DNA of 64,000 nt from Spirochaetaceae bacterium (GTDB lineage: Bacteria > Spirochaetota > Spirochaetia > SZUA-6 > Bin103), in the NCBI GenBank assembly GCA_028821475.1, contig JAPPGB010000091.1, positions 1-64,000 of the forward strand, given 5' to 3'. The position numbers and the translations under genes were made by a program. The stretch's first letter is position 1. Every line of letters starts with the position of its first letter. Below are positions 37,997 to 45,514 of the stretch, piece after piece. The notes beneath the pieces are model-generated. The model ran no database searches and was not told the DNA's origin. It saw only the letters and a program-made list of their open reading frames with translations.

Positions 37997-38761
37997 GTGA
38001 GCAGCGAACGGAAGCGTGCCGGGGGGGCACCGGTGGCGGTGGTCACCGGCGCCGGGCGCGGCATCGGGCGGGCGATCTGCCTGGCGTTGGCGCGCGACGG
38101 CGCGGACGTGGTGCCGAGCGACATCGATGCGGACGCGGCGCGCGCCACCGCCGAGCGGGTGGCTGCCCTCGGCCGGCGCGGCCACGCCCGGCAGACCGAC
38201 GTGGCGAGCGAGGAGCAGATCGTGGAGCTGATCGGCGCCACGGTGCGCGACCACGGCGGCATCGACATCCTGGTCAACAACGCGGGCGTGATCACGCTGT
38301 GCCCGATTCTGGAGCTGAGCGCCGAGCAGTGGGACCGCACCATGGCGATCAACCTGCGCGGCACCTTCCTGGCCAGCCGCGAGGCACTGCGCGTGATGTG
38401 CCGCCAGGGGCACGGCAAGATCGTCAGCATCTCGTCGATGTCGGCCAAGATCGGCGGCGTCGCGGCACCCGCCGACTACTCCGCCTCCAAGGCGGGCATC
38501 ATCACTCTGACCAAGTCGCTGGCGCTGGCCGGCGCCGCCCACGGCGTGAACGTGAACGCGGTGGCGCCGGGGCCTATCGACACCGACCTGACGCGCGCCT
38601 GGGGTGACGAAGTGAACGCCGACTTCGCCGCCAACATACCGTTCGGGCGCTACGGTGCCGCCGAGGACGTGGCCGATGCGGTGGCCTTCCTGGCGTCCGA
38701 TCGCGCCGCCTACATCACCGGCGAGATCATCGACGTCAACGGCGGCTTTCACATGGACTGA
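37997..38761 (+). CDS. Short-chain dehydrogenase/reductase (FabG-like)
   Basis: A 254-residue classical SDR with the cofactor motif TGAGRGIG, the NNAG motif, catalytic Ser in SISSMSAKIGG and YSASK active site (Tyr and Lys), and the ending ITGEIIDVNGGFHMD. The cofactor preference is not clear. The start is a GTG preceded by GGAGTGGTGAG. Its stop is 19 nt before the E1 gene, in the same direction. It would oxidise a hydroxy group or reduce a keto group on the substrate of the cassette; that link is inferred from position only. Confidence 0.9.
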   Translation: MSSERKRAGGAPVAVVTGAGRGIGRAICLALARDGADVVPSDIDADAARATAERVAALGRRGHARQTDVASEEQIVELIGATVRDHGGIDILVNNAGVITLCPILELSAEQWDRTMAINLRGTFLASREALRVMCRQGHGKIVSISSMSAKIGGVAAPADYSASKAGIITLTKSLALAGAAHGVNVNAVAPGPIDTDLTRAWGDEVNADFAANIPFGRYGAAEDVADAVAFLASDRAAYITGEIIDVNGGFHMD

Positions 38762-38780
38762 AGAGGACGGGAACAACGCG

Positions 38781-40979
38781 ATGCGGCAAGAGGAACTACA
38801 TCCCACGTTCACTTGGCAGCGCTGGCGCTCCGAGGAGGGCGACTTGGCGGCCCTGCCGGAGGGAATCGCGGCGCGCATGCTGTTCGACGTGCTGCTGATC
38901 AACCGCTTCGAGCTGGCGCTGCTGGAGCTGAAGGGCAGCGACGCGGTGTGGGGGCCGGTGCACACCAGCGTCGGCCAGGAGGCGACTGCCGCCGGCGTGG
39001 TGGCGGCGCTGCGCCCGGCCGACAAGTTCGCCGCCACCTACCGCTCCCATCACCAGTTCCTGGCCAAGGTGCTGCAGTACGAGTTGGCGGCGGACTGGAA
39101 CCCTGCGGCGGAGGAACTGCCGGAGGCGGGGCTGGAGGTGGTGCGGCGCACCATGGCGGAGATCATGGGGCTGGCGCCGGGCTACTGCGGCGGGCGCGGC
39201 GGGTCGATGCACCTGCGCTACGCACAGGCGGGGTTTCTCGGCGCCAACGCCATCGTCGCCGGCGGGCTGCCGCTGGCGGCGGGCGCGGCGTATGCGGAGA
39301 AGCAGGCCGGCAGCGACAGCGTGGTGGTGAGCTTCGTGGGCGACGGCGCCCTGCACCAGGGCGCCCTGCACGAGGCGCTGAACATGGCCGGGCTGTGGAA
39401 GCTGCCGCTGATCTGCTTCGTGGAGAACAACGGGTACGCGGTCGCCACGAGCGTGCGCGAGGCGTCGGCGGTGGAGGATCTGTCGGTGCGCGCCGCCGCC
39501 TACGACATGGACGGGTACATCGTGGACGGCAGCGACCCGGTGGCGATCTACCGGCTGGTCCGCCACGTCGCGCAGGGGCTGCGCGGCGGCGGGCGGCCGG
39601 CGCTGATCGAGGCCAAGTGCTACCGCCGCTTCCACCACGCCGGCGACGTGCCCGGCAGCGCGTTCCGCTACCGCAGCCGCGACGAGGAGGCCGCGTACGC
39701 CGGCCGCGAGGTGACGCGCGTGCTGCCGGAGGCGGTGCAGAAGGCAGGCATCCTGTCGGCGGACGAGGTGGCCCGCATCCGCGCGGGCAGCGAGCGGGCG
39801 GTGCTGGCGGCGATGGATGCCTGCGCGGTCAAGGACGAGGGCGGCGCCTGGGCGGTGCGCGCCGAGTTGTGGCCGCGGGCGGAGACGGCTGGGGACGGCA
39901 TGCGCAGCGCCGGCTCCGAGTGGCAGGGGATAACCTTCGTGTCGCCGCGCGACCTGGCGGCCAACGGCGAGCTGACCTACGCGGACGCCATCGCCGCGGT
40001 CACCGGGCGCTGGCTGGAGCGCGATCCGCGCGCCATCGTGTTCGGCGAGGAGGTGGCCAACCTGGGCGGCGGCGCCTACGGCGCCACCAGGGGGCTGCCG
40101 GAACGCTTCCCGGACCGGGTCATCAACACGCCGATCTCGGAGGGGGGCTTCGCCGGGCTCGGCTTCGGCGCCGCCCAGCTCGGCATGCGCGTGGTGGTGG
40201 AGATCATGTTCGCCGACTTCGCCCTGGTGGCCGCCGACCAGTTGTTCAACCAGATCAGCAAGGGCCGCCACATGTACGGCGACACCACCGACGTGCCGCT
40301 GGTGATACGCACCCGCATCGGCACCGGTCTCGGCTACGGCGCGCAGCACTCGATGGACCCGGTGGGCCTGTACGGCCTGTTCCCGGGCTTCCGCATCGTG
40401 GCGCCGGCCACCAGCGCCGACTACATCGGCCTGTTCAACAGCGCCATGCACTCGCTCGACCCGGTGGTGATGCTGGAACACAACGCGCTCTACACGCAGT
40501 CGTTCCCGATGCCGACGGTGCCGGCGGCGCCGGACGGCGGCCTGGACTACTGCCTGCCGTTCGGGCAGGCGGAGCTGGTGGCGCACGGCGACGACCTCAC
40601 CATCGTCACCTACGGCCACCTGGTGGGGCGCTGCCTGGGCCTGGTCGAACGGCTGAGCGCGGCGGGAGTGAGCGCCGACATCGTCGACCTGAAGACCCTC
40701 GACCACGTGGACCTGGACTACGCGACCGTGGGCGCGTCGCTGGCCCGGACCGGCGCGCTGCTGATCGTGGAGGAAGCCGCGCGCAGCCACGGCATCGCGG
40801 CCACCGTGGCCGAGCAGGTGCAGAGCCGGTTCTTCGACGACCTGGACGCCCCGGTCGCGGTGCTCACCTCGCTGGACATTTCCACTCCGGTGTCGCGCGC
40901 GCTGGAGCTCGCCGCGCTGGTCAGCGACGACCAGATCGCAGACGCCGCGGTGGCGGTGGGGAGGCGCACATGGCAGTAG
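38781..40979 (+). CDS. Fused alpha-beta E1 component of a 2-oxo acid dehydrogenase-type enzyme
   Basis: At 732 residues, this thiamine-diphosphate enzyme joins the alpha and beta chains of E1 in one polypeptide. The alpha part has the TPP motif GDGALHQG (about residue 187) to ENNGYA (about 215) and the GGRGGSMHL segment near 135. The beta part begins near residue 397 (ELTYADAIAAVTGRWLERDP) with VFGEEVANLGGGAYGATRGL and SEGGFAGLGFGAA. Such fused E1s occur in acetoin/branched-chain-type complexes. No E2 (lipoyl) or E3 gene is in the window. ATG 38781 was chosen because the longer frame overlaps the SDR. Its stop overlaps the LarA-like gene. Confidence 0.9.
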   Translation: MRQEELHPTFTWQRWRSEEGDLAALPEGIAARMLFDVLLINRFELALLELKGSDAVWGPVHTSVGQEATAAGVVAALRPADKFAATYRSHHQFLAKVLQYELAADWNPAAEELPEAGLEVVRRTMAEIMGLAPGYCGGRGGSMHLRYAQAGFLGANAIVAGGLPLAAGAAYAEKQAGSDSVVVSFVGDGALHQGALHEALNMAGLWKLPLICFVENNGYAVATSVREASAVEDLSVRAAAYDMDGYIVDGSDPVAIYRLVRHVAQGLRGGGRPALIEAKCYRRFHHAGDVPGSAFRYRSRDEEAAYAGREVTRVLPEAVQKAGILSADEVARIRAGSERAVLAAMDACAVKDEGGAWAVRAELWPRAETAGDGMRSAGSEWQGITFVSPRDLAANGELTYADAIAAVTGRWLERDPRAIVFGEEVANLGGGAYGATRGLPERFPDRVINTPISEGGFAGLGFGAAQLGMRVVVEIMFADFALVAADQLFNQISKGRHMYGDTTDVPLVIRTRIGTGLGYGAQHSMDPVGLYGLFPGFRIVAPATSADYIGLFNSAMHSLDPVVMLEHNALYTQSFPMPTVPAAPDGGLDYCLPFGQAELVAHGDDLTIVTYGHLVGRCLGLVERLSAAGVSADIVDLKTLDHVDLDYATVGASLARTGALLIVEEAARSHGIAATVAEQVQSRFFDDLDAPVAVLTSLDISTPVSRALELAALVSDDQIADAAVAVGRRTWQ

Positions 40980-42277
40980 CCGCGGCGGACAAGGCCGCCG
41001 CATCCCGCTCGGCAATCGAACGCATCCTGGCCGGCGTGCCGCTGCCCGAGATGGTGCCGGTGCGGCAGAGCTTCCCCGCGAGCCCGATCGGCGACCTGGC
41101 AGCGGCGGTGGAAGGTGCACTGGCCGACGGCGGCCTGGCCGCCATGGTGCGGCCCGGCCTGCGGGTGGCGCTGGCGGTGGGCAGCCGCGGCCTGGCCAAC
41201 CTGCCGGAACTGGTGCGGCTGCTGGCGGCGGCGGTGCGGCGGCTCGGGGCGCAGCCGTTCGTGGTGCCGGCCATGGGTAGCCACGGCGGCGCCACCGCGG
41301 AGGGCCAGACCCAACTGCTGGCCAAGATGGGAGTGACCGAGGCGGCGGTGGGCGCGCCGATCCGGGCGTCGATGGACGTGGTGGCGCTCGGTCAGGCGGC
41401 ACCGGGGCTGCCCGCGTTCGGCGACAAGCTGGCCGCGCAGGCCGACGCCACCCTCATGCTGGGCCGGGTCAAGCCGCACAGTTCGTTCCGCGGCCGCTAC
41501 GAGAGCGGGCTGATCAAGATGCTGGCCATCGGCCTGGGCAAGCAGAAGGGCGCCGAGACCTGCCACACGCGCGGCTTCGGCGCGCTGGCCGAACGCATCG
41601 CCGCGGTGGGCAAGACCGTGCTGGCGCGCGGCAACGTGGCTGGCGGCCTGGCGGTGGTGGAGAACGCCCGCCACCAGACCCACCACGTGGAACTGGTGCC
41701 CGCCGCGGCCATCCCCGAGCGCGAGCCGGCGCTGCTGAAGCTGGCCTGGGACCTCTACCCGCGGCTGCCGTTCGACCAGGCCGACGTGTTGGTGCTGGGC
41801 CGGGTCGGCAAGGAGATCAGCGGCACCGGCCTGGACTGCAACGTGGTGGGCCGCTACACGACGCCGTACGCGAGCGGCGGACCGGACATCACCCGCATCG
41901 TGGCGCTGGACACCACCCCGCTCACCGGCGGCAACGTCAACGGCATCGGCGTCGTGGACGTCACCACCGAGCGCCTGTTCGCCAAGTTCTCGTTCGCCGA
42001 GACCTACCCCAACGCGCTCACCTCCACCGCCACCGCGGCGGTCAAGATCCCGATGGTGATGCCGGACGACCGGCTCGCCATCCAGGCCGCCATCCGCACC
42101 GCCACCATCCCCGACCCGGCCGCGGTCCGCCTCGCCTGGGTCCGCGACACCCTGTCCCTCGACCGCCTGCACGTATCCGCCAACATGGCCGCCGAGATCG
42201 CCGCCCGCCCCGACGCCGCCGTCACCGGCCCCGCCCAGGCGCTCCGCTTCACCCCCGCCGGCCACCTGGATCTGTAG
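40970..42277 (+). CDS. LarA-like (nickel-pincer lactate racemase family) protein
   Basis: The 435-residue protein has the DUF2088/LarA N-terminal pattern: AMGSHGGATAEGQ near residue 103, RVKPHSSFRG near 167 and IKMLAIGLGKQKGAE near 183. These carry the His/His/Lys equivalents of the pincer-cofactor site. LarA homologues racemise or epimerise 2-hydroxy acids using a nickel-pincer nucleotide made by LarB, LarC and LarE. None of those genes is in this window, so activity depends on genes elsewhere. The ATG overlaps the E1 stop by 10 nt, indicating one operon. A hydroxy-acid route with the SDR and E1 is a reasonable guess. Confidence 0.82.
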   Translation: MAVAAADKAAASRSAIERILAGVPLPEMVPVRQSFPASPIGDLAAAVEGALADGGLAAMVRPGLRVALAVGSRGLANLPELVRLLAAAVRRLGAQPFVVPAMGSHGGATAEGQTQLLAKMGVTEAAVGAPIRASMDVVALGQAAPGLPAFGDKLAAQADATLMLGRVKPHSSFRGRYESGLIKMLAIGLGKQKGAETCHTRGFGALAERIAAVGKTVLARGNVAGGLAVVENARHQTHHVELVPAAAIPEREPALLKLAWDLYPRLPFDQADVLVLGRVGKEISGTGLDCNVVGRYTTPYASGGPDITRIVALDTTPLTGGNVNGIGVVDVTTERLFAKFSFAETYPNALTSTATAAVKIPMVMPDDRLAIQAAIRTATIPDPAAVRLAWVRDTLSLDRLHVSANMAAEIAARPDAAVTGPAQALRFTPAGHLDL

Positions 42278-42331
42278 ACCCGCGTCACCGATGCCGCGAA
42301 CGCCGGGCATCGGGGTTCGGCGCGCTTGCGC

Positions 42332-42337
42332 TATAAT
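42332..42337 (+). promoter_or_regulatory. Consensus -10 box (TATAAT) before the Nif3-like gene
   Basis: A perfect TATAAT stands out in very G+C-rich sequence, 12 nt before the GTG start at 42349. No good -35 is visible at 17 nt upstream. Transcription from it would start very near the GTG, so the message would be almost leaderless. Confidence 0.4.
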
Positions 42338-42348
42338 TGGGGTGAGCC

Positions 42349-43131
42349 GTGTTGTTGGAGGAATTCGTACAGATCGCCCACCGGCTGCTGGTGGCGGGGC
42401 CGGAGAACCCGGCGGGGGCGCAGGCGGCGCGGGTGGACGTAGCGATGAACGGGCTGCAGGTGGGCCGCAGCGACACCGCGGTGGCGCGCGTCGCGTTTGC
42501 GGTGGATGCCTGCCAGGAGACGATGCAGCGCGCCGCCGACTGGGACGCCGACCTGCTGTTCGTGCACCACGGCCTGTTCTGGGGCCGTCCGCTGGCGCTC
42601 ACCGGCACCCACCTGGAGCGCGTGCGGCTGCTGCTGGAGCACGACCTGGCGCTGTACGCCCTGCACCTGCCGCTCGACTGCCACCCCACCCTGGGCAACA
42701 ATGCCGGCCTGGCGGACGCGCTCGACCTGGCCGAGCGGGCGCCGTTCGGCGAGTACCGCGGCGTGGCGATCGGCATCCAGGGTCTGCTGCCGGAACCACT
42801 GCCGCTCGGCGAGATCGCCGGCCGCCTGTTCGGCGGCGAGCACAACTGCCTGGCGGTGCTGCCGTTCGGCCCGGAACGCATCGGACGGGTGGCGCTGGTC
42901 TCCGGCGGCGGCAACCGCGACCTCGCCGCCGCGATCGAAGCCGGCGCGGACCTGTTCGTGACCGGCGACGCGTCGCACGAGAACTATCACGCCGCGCTGG
43001 AGGCGGGCATCCACGTGCTGTCGGGCGGCCACTACCTGTCGGAGGTGTTCGGCGTGCGCTCGGTAGCCAGGCGGCTGGCCGGCGACCTGGGTCTGGAAAC
43101 CACCCTGATCGACGTGGCGACCGGGTTGTGA
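42349..43131 (+). CDS. Nif3-like dinuclear metal centre protein (YbgI/NIF3)
   Basis: This 260-residue protein belongs to the widespread Nif3/YbgI family, which forms a toroidal hexamer with two metal ions per subunit. Recognisable segments are NGLQVGR, LLFVHHGLFWG (metal-binding His pair), HLPLDCHPTLGNN, SGGGNRDL and LFVTGDASHENYHAALEAGIHVLSGGHYLSE. The molecular role is debated. The start is GTG with GGGGTGAG before it. It overlaps lspA by four bases (GTGA), so the three genes from here to 43930 form one translationally coupled unit. Confidence 0.92.
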   Translation: MLLEEFVQIAHRLLVAGPENPAGAQAARVDVAMNGLQVGRSDTAVARVAFAVDACQETMQRAADWDADLLFVHHGLFWGRPLALTGTHLERVRLLLEHDLALYALHLPLDCHPTLGNNAGLADALDLAERAPFGEYRGVAIGIQGLLPEPLPLGEIAGRLFGGEHNCLAVLPFGPERIGRVALVSGGGNRDLAAAIEAGADLFVTGDASHENYHAALEAGIHVLSGGHYLSEVFGVRSVARRLAGDLGLETTLIDVATGL

Positions 43132-43661
43132 ACTACTATCGCTCCGCGCGCGGGGGCCGCCTGCTGCCGCTGATCCTGACGCCGGTCATCCTCGCCGCCG
43201 ACCAGGCGACCAAGGCGCTGGCCGTCGCCAGCCTGCCGCCGGGGCGGCCGCAGGAGGTGATCGGCGACCTGCTGCGCCTCACGCTTGTGCACAACCCGGC
43301 CATCGCCTTCTCCATCGGCCACTCCCTGCCCGAGCAGGTGCGCCGGCCCCTGTTCCTGGTCCTGCCGCTGGTGGTGCTGGCGTGTGTTCTGGTCTACTAT
43401 CTGCGCACCGACGATCTCTCGCGGTTCCAGCGCTGGCTGGTGGCGGCGGTGCTCGGCGGCGGTCTGGCCAACATGGTGGACCGGGTGTTCCGCCCCCAGG
43501 GGGTGGTGGACTTCGTCGACGTGAAGTTCTACGGCCTGTTCGGGATGGAGCGCTACCCCACCTTCAACGTCGCCGACTCGTCGGTAGTGGTGGGCGGCAT
43601 CCTGCTGCTCGTTACCTTTCTCGGCGCGGAACTGCGCGCCCATCGGAGGGATACGCCGTGA
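43128..43661 (+). CDS. lspA: Lipoprotein signal peptidase (signal peptidase II)
   Basis: LspA cleaves the signal peptide of prolipoproteins in the inner membrane. The 177-residue protein has four membrane segments. The catalytic aspartates are visible in NMVDR and FNVADSSV, and the family motif DQATK lies near the N-terminus. The start GTG overlaps the stop of the Nif3-like gene. Lipoprotein substrates are expected in this genome, such as the adaptor lipoprotein at 36248-37258. Confidence 0.95.
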   Translation: MNYYRSARGGRLLPLILTPVILAADQATKALAVASLPPGRPQEVIGDLLRLTLVHNPAIAFSIGHSLPEQVRRPLFLVLPLVVLACVLVYYLRTDDLSRFQRWLVAAVLGGGLANMVDRVFRPQGVVDFVDVKFYGLFGMERYPTFNVADSSVVVGGILLLVTFLGAELRAHRRDTP

Positions 43662-43930
43662 ACAAGAAAGCCAACACCGCCGTCTTCATCCTGGTCGCCA
43701 CGGTATTCAACCTGCTGCTGATGGGAGTCCTGCTGATCGCCTCGTTCGTGATCGCCTCGTCCCTGTTCCGCGACTCGTCCAGCCCCCTGGCCGGGCTGAT
43801 CGGCTTCCTGATCATCGGCGTACCGATCGTGATCACCTTCTTCGCCTACGGAGCTGTCATGCGCTGGGTCCAGAAACGCTGGAACCTCGACCAGTACCTG
43901 CACCCCATCTTCCGCCGCCGCCGGCGTTGA
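43658..43930 (+). CDS. Small two-helix membrane protein, unknown function
   Basis: This 90-residue protein has two long hydrophobic segments (about 7-30 and 42-65) and a basic C-terminus ending in a run of Arg. The GTG start overlaps the lspA stop (GTGA) and has GGAGGG upstream, so it is very probably translated together with lspA. Proteins of this kind are known downstream of lspA in spirochaetes and other groups, but I cannot name a function. Just after its stop, a region of gene debris begins. Confidence 0.8.
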   Translation: MNKKANTAVFILVATVFNLLLMGVLLIASFVIASSLFRDSSSPLAGLIGFLIIGVPIVITFFAYGAVMRWVQKRWNLDQYLHPIFRRRRR

Positions 43931-43961
43931 GCGGTAGGACGGATGCTGGTAAAGACCCGCG

Positions 43962-44252
43962 CGGCAGGAGACGAATCGAATCGCCGCCGCCGATCGTGGC
44001 GATGATGGCGTCGACGTTTGGGTCCGCGAGTGCCGCCATCAGGTCGTCCGCACGCGCCCGCGGGTTGCGCGCCAACCAGTCGGGCTCGCGCCGGGCGTGC
44101 GCGGTCTCGGTCACGGCGACTCCGAACTCCTGCTCGAACTGCCGCTTACCGGCGGCGTAGCGATGCGGAAACGCTCCCGGTCCGCCCCAGGACAGAGAAA
44201 CGGCTGCTACACGGCCACCCCTCTTCAACCTCTTCGGTTTGACGATCCGCAC
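43962..44252 (-). pseudogene. Truncated LD-carboxypeptidase / MccF-like gene (S66 family), N-terminal part
   Basis: About 97 codons on the minus strand match the N-terminus of S66 peptidases. They begin VRIVKPKRLKRGGRVAAVS, continue with GAFPHRY and NPRARADDLMAALAD, and end at IIATIGGGDSIRLLP. An intact protein would be about 330-350 residues and carry the catalytic Ser in a GYSD-type motif and a Glu/His pair downstream. All of these are missing, because the similarity stops near 43962, right beside the neighbouring operon. The frame runs on as unrelated sequence. It is a decayed 5' fragment, cut at its 3' side. Confidence 0.8.
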
Positions 44253-44368
44253 GGCCGAGGCGTCACTCCCGGTTATCCCCGCACTTCCGCAAGATGGCTG
44301 TGCGGTGCGGTCTGGATGTGGTCCAGGCTCGGGTGGAGTGCCATCGCGCCGGTCGAACGTAGAGGCGT

Positions 44369-44477
44369 TCGCGGGCGAGCGGAAGTAGGCGTTGTACAGC
44401 TCGGCGTAGTGGCTACCGGCCTGCAGCAACTGCTCGTGGGTGCCCTGTTCGATGATGCTGGTGACGTAGATCCTCAT
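44369..44477 (-). pseudogene. C-terminal remnant of an ABC exporter ATPase gene
   Basis: About 36 codons read RIYVTSIIEQGTHEQLLQAG then SHYAELYNAYFR, the usual last residues of an MsbA/MdlB-type ABC exporter (IVEQGTHEELLxxGGxYAxLYxxYFR). Everything upstream, including the Walker motifs, is absent. It lies in the same reading direction as the truncated S66 gene, 116 nt before it. Both are relics of an older gene neighbourhood. The rest of 43931-44552 holds nothing that I can identify. Confidence 0.7.
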
Positions 44478-44552
44478 CGGGTTTGATCGAAACGTTACCG
44501 CGCCCGGGAGGCGAGTCGACCTGTTTCCGGTTGATTGCTTCGCGCCGTGTGG

Positions 44553-44571
44553 TGCACTACACTGTAGTGCA
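44553..44571. promoter_or_regulatory. Palindromic operator overlapping the start of the toxin-antitoxin locus
   Basis: TGCACTAC and GTAGTGCA form a perfect 8-bp inverted repeat around ACT, and the last A is the first base of the antitoxin ATG. Ribbon-helix-helix antitoxins typically bind such palindromes to repress their own operon. The position would also block ribosome access or transcript initiation. Confidence 0.65.
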
Positions 44572-45017
44572 TGGCCAACAACGAGGTGTATAGTTGGCGG
44601 CTCGACACCGCGTTGAAGGAGGCGCTGGAGCGTGCCGCCCGCGCCGACAACACGAGCGTCGCGAACTTGCTGCGGACCATAGTAGCCGACTGGCTGGCCA
44701 GCAACGCCGCTCCCGGAGAAGACGCCGAGGCCCAGCTTCGGTTGCGCAACCAGGCACTGTGCTGCGCCGGGACGATCCGGGGCGGCGATCCCGACCGTGC
44801 GGAGCAGGCGAGCCGCCGCGTGCATGCGGCGCTGGAAGCCGGACGTGCGTTGAGGGGCTCGCCGACACCGGCGCACTGCTGGCATTCCTTGACGCGGACG
44901 ACAAGTGGCACGGCCGGTGTGTCGCGGCGTTCGAACGCCTGCGTCTGCCGCTCGGTACGACCGCCGCCGTCCTGGCCGAGCTGTTCCATCTTCTCGGCGA
45001 ACACGCGGGGCACGTGA
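44571..45017 (+). CDS. Ribbon-helix-helix antitoxin (VapB-like), frame runs past its normal end
   Basis: Residues 5-45 (VYSWRLDTALKEALERAARA, then SVANLLRTIVADWLAS) are a ribbon-helix-helix/CopG-type DNA-binding domain, as in antitoxins that pair with PIN toxins. The remaining part to about residue 95 is Arg/Ala/Glu-rich and would wrap the toxin. The frame lacks a stop there and continues to 45017 across the toxin in the wrong frame, giving a nonsense tail rich in Cys, Ser and Arg. A single extra G in the GGGG at 44854-44857 would fuse it in frame to the PIN domain. It looks like an indel, a fusion or a frameshift product. Confidence 0.7.
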   Translation: MANNEVYSWRLDTALKEALERAARADNTSVANLLRTIVADWLASNAAPGEDAEAQLRLRNQALCCAGTIRGGDPDRAEQASRRVHAALEAGRALRGSPTPAHCWHSLTRTTSGTAGVSRRSNACVCRSVRPPPSWPSCSIFSANTRGT

Positions 45018-45265
45018 CTGCGGCGTGGCGGTTGCTCCGGTCGGATGCCATTACCGTGCTGCCGGTCGTCGATAACGACCTGCCTGCTCTCGATGGGCTG
45101 ATGCGGCGCTACGCCGATCGCCCCATGGACTTCGCCGACGCGACGCTGGTGCACGCGGCGAGCCGTACGGGAGTCAACACGGTCTTCACTATCGATCATG
45201 ATGATTTCCTGACCTATCGCGTCGACCGACGACGCCGGTTTCGGATCGTGCCCGACCGCTGGTAG
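44852..45265 (+). CDS. PIN-domain toxin (VapC-like), start codon missing
   Basis: The PIN nuclease core is complete: ADTGALLAFLDADD (first Asp), AVLAELFHLL (Glu), DFADATLVHAA (Asp) and FTIDHDDF (Asp). Such toxins cut tRNA or mRNA and are held by the antitoxin encoded upstream. No ATG, GTG or TTG exists in this frame close before the domain; the nearest in-frame start is ATG 44594, inside the antitoxin gene. Translation would need ribosomal slippage from the antitoxin frame (-1), or the locus suffered a one-base deletion and the toxin is silent. The coordinate given is the first codon of the domain, not a true start. Confidence 0.65.
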   Translation, partial: EGLADTGALLAFLDADDKWHGRCVAAFERLRLPLGTTAAVLAELFHLLGEHAGHVTAAWRLLRSDAITVLPVVDNDLPALDGLMRRYADRPMDFADATLVHAASRTGVNTVFTIDHDDFLTYRVDRRRRFRIVPDRW

Positions 45266-45387
45266 CTGCGCGACCCTTGGCGTGCTCCGACATCCGCGGT
45301 GCACTTCCGATGGCCGTATCTGCCGCCCACCCATGGCTCCCGGGTCACAGAATCGGGCACATGCGGTGCGGCGGAACCCTCACATCG

Positions 45388-45461
45388 TGGAGGCGACGGG
45401 AATCGAACCCACGACCTCGTGAATGCCATTCACGCGCTCTAGCCAACTGAGCTACGCCCCC
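45388..45461 (-). tRNA. tRNA-Ala (GGC anticodon)
   Basis: Read on the minus strand, the acceptor GGGGGCG pairs with CGCCTCC (one G-U), the D-arm is TAGCTCAGTTGGCTAGAGC, the anticodon stem is CGTGA/TCACG with loop ATGGCAT (anticodon GGC), and the T-arm holds GGTTCGATTCC. No CCA is encoded. It lies between the toxin-antitoxin locus and purQ. Confidence 0.93.
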
Positions 45462-45514
45462 GTGGTTCGTGACGGGTAATATACCGCCGCCTGCGATTCT
45501 GGTCGATACCCCGG

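Noticed and set aside
43857-44885. A single 342-codon minus-strand gene
   Set aside because: The frame joins two unrelated truncated genes and then runs into the antisense of the antitoxin and the lspA-linked gene. It is better read as debris.
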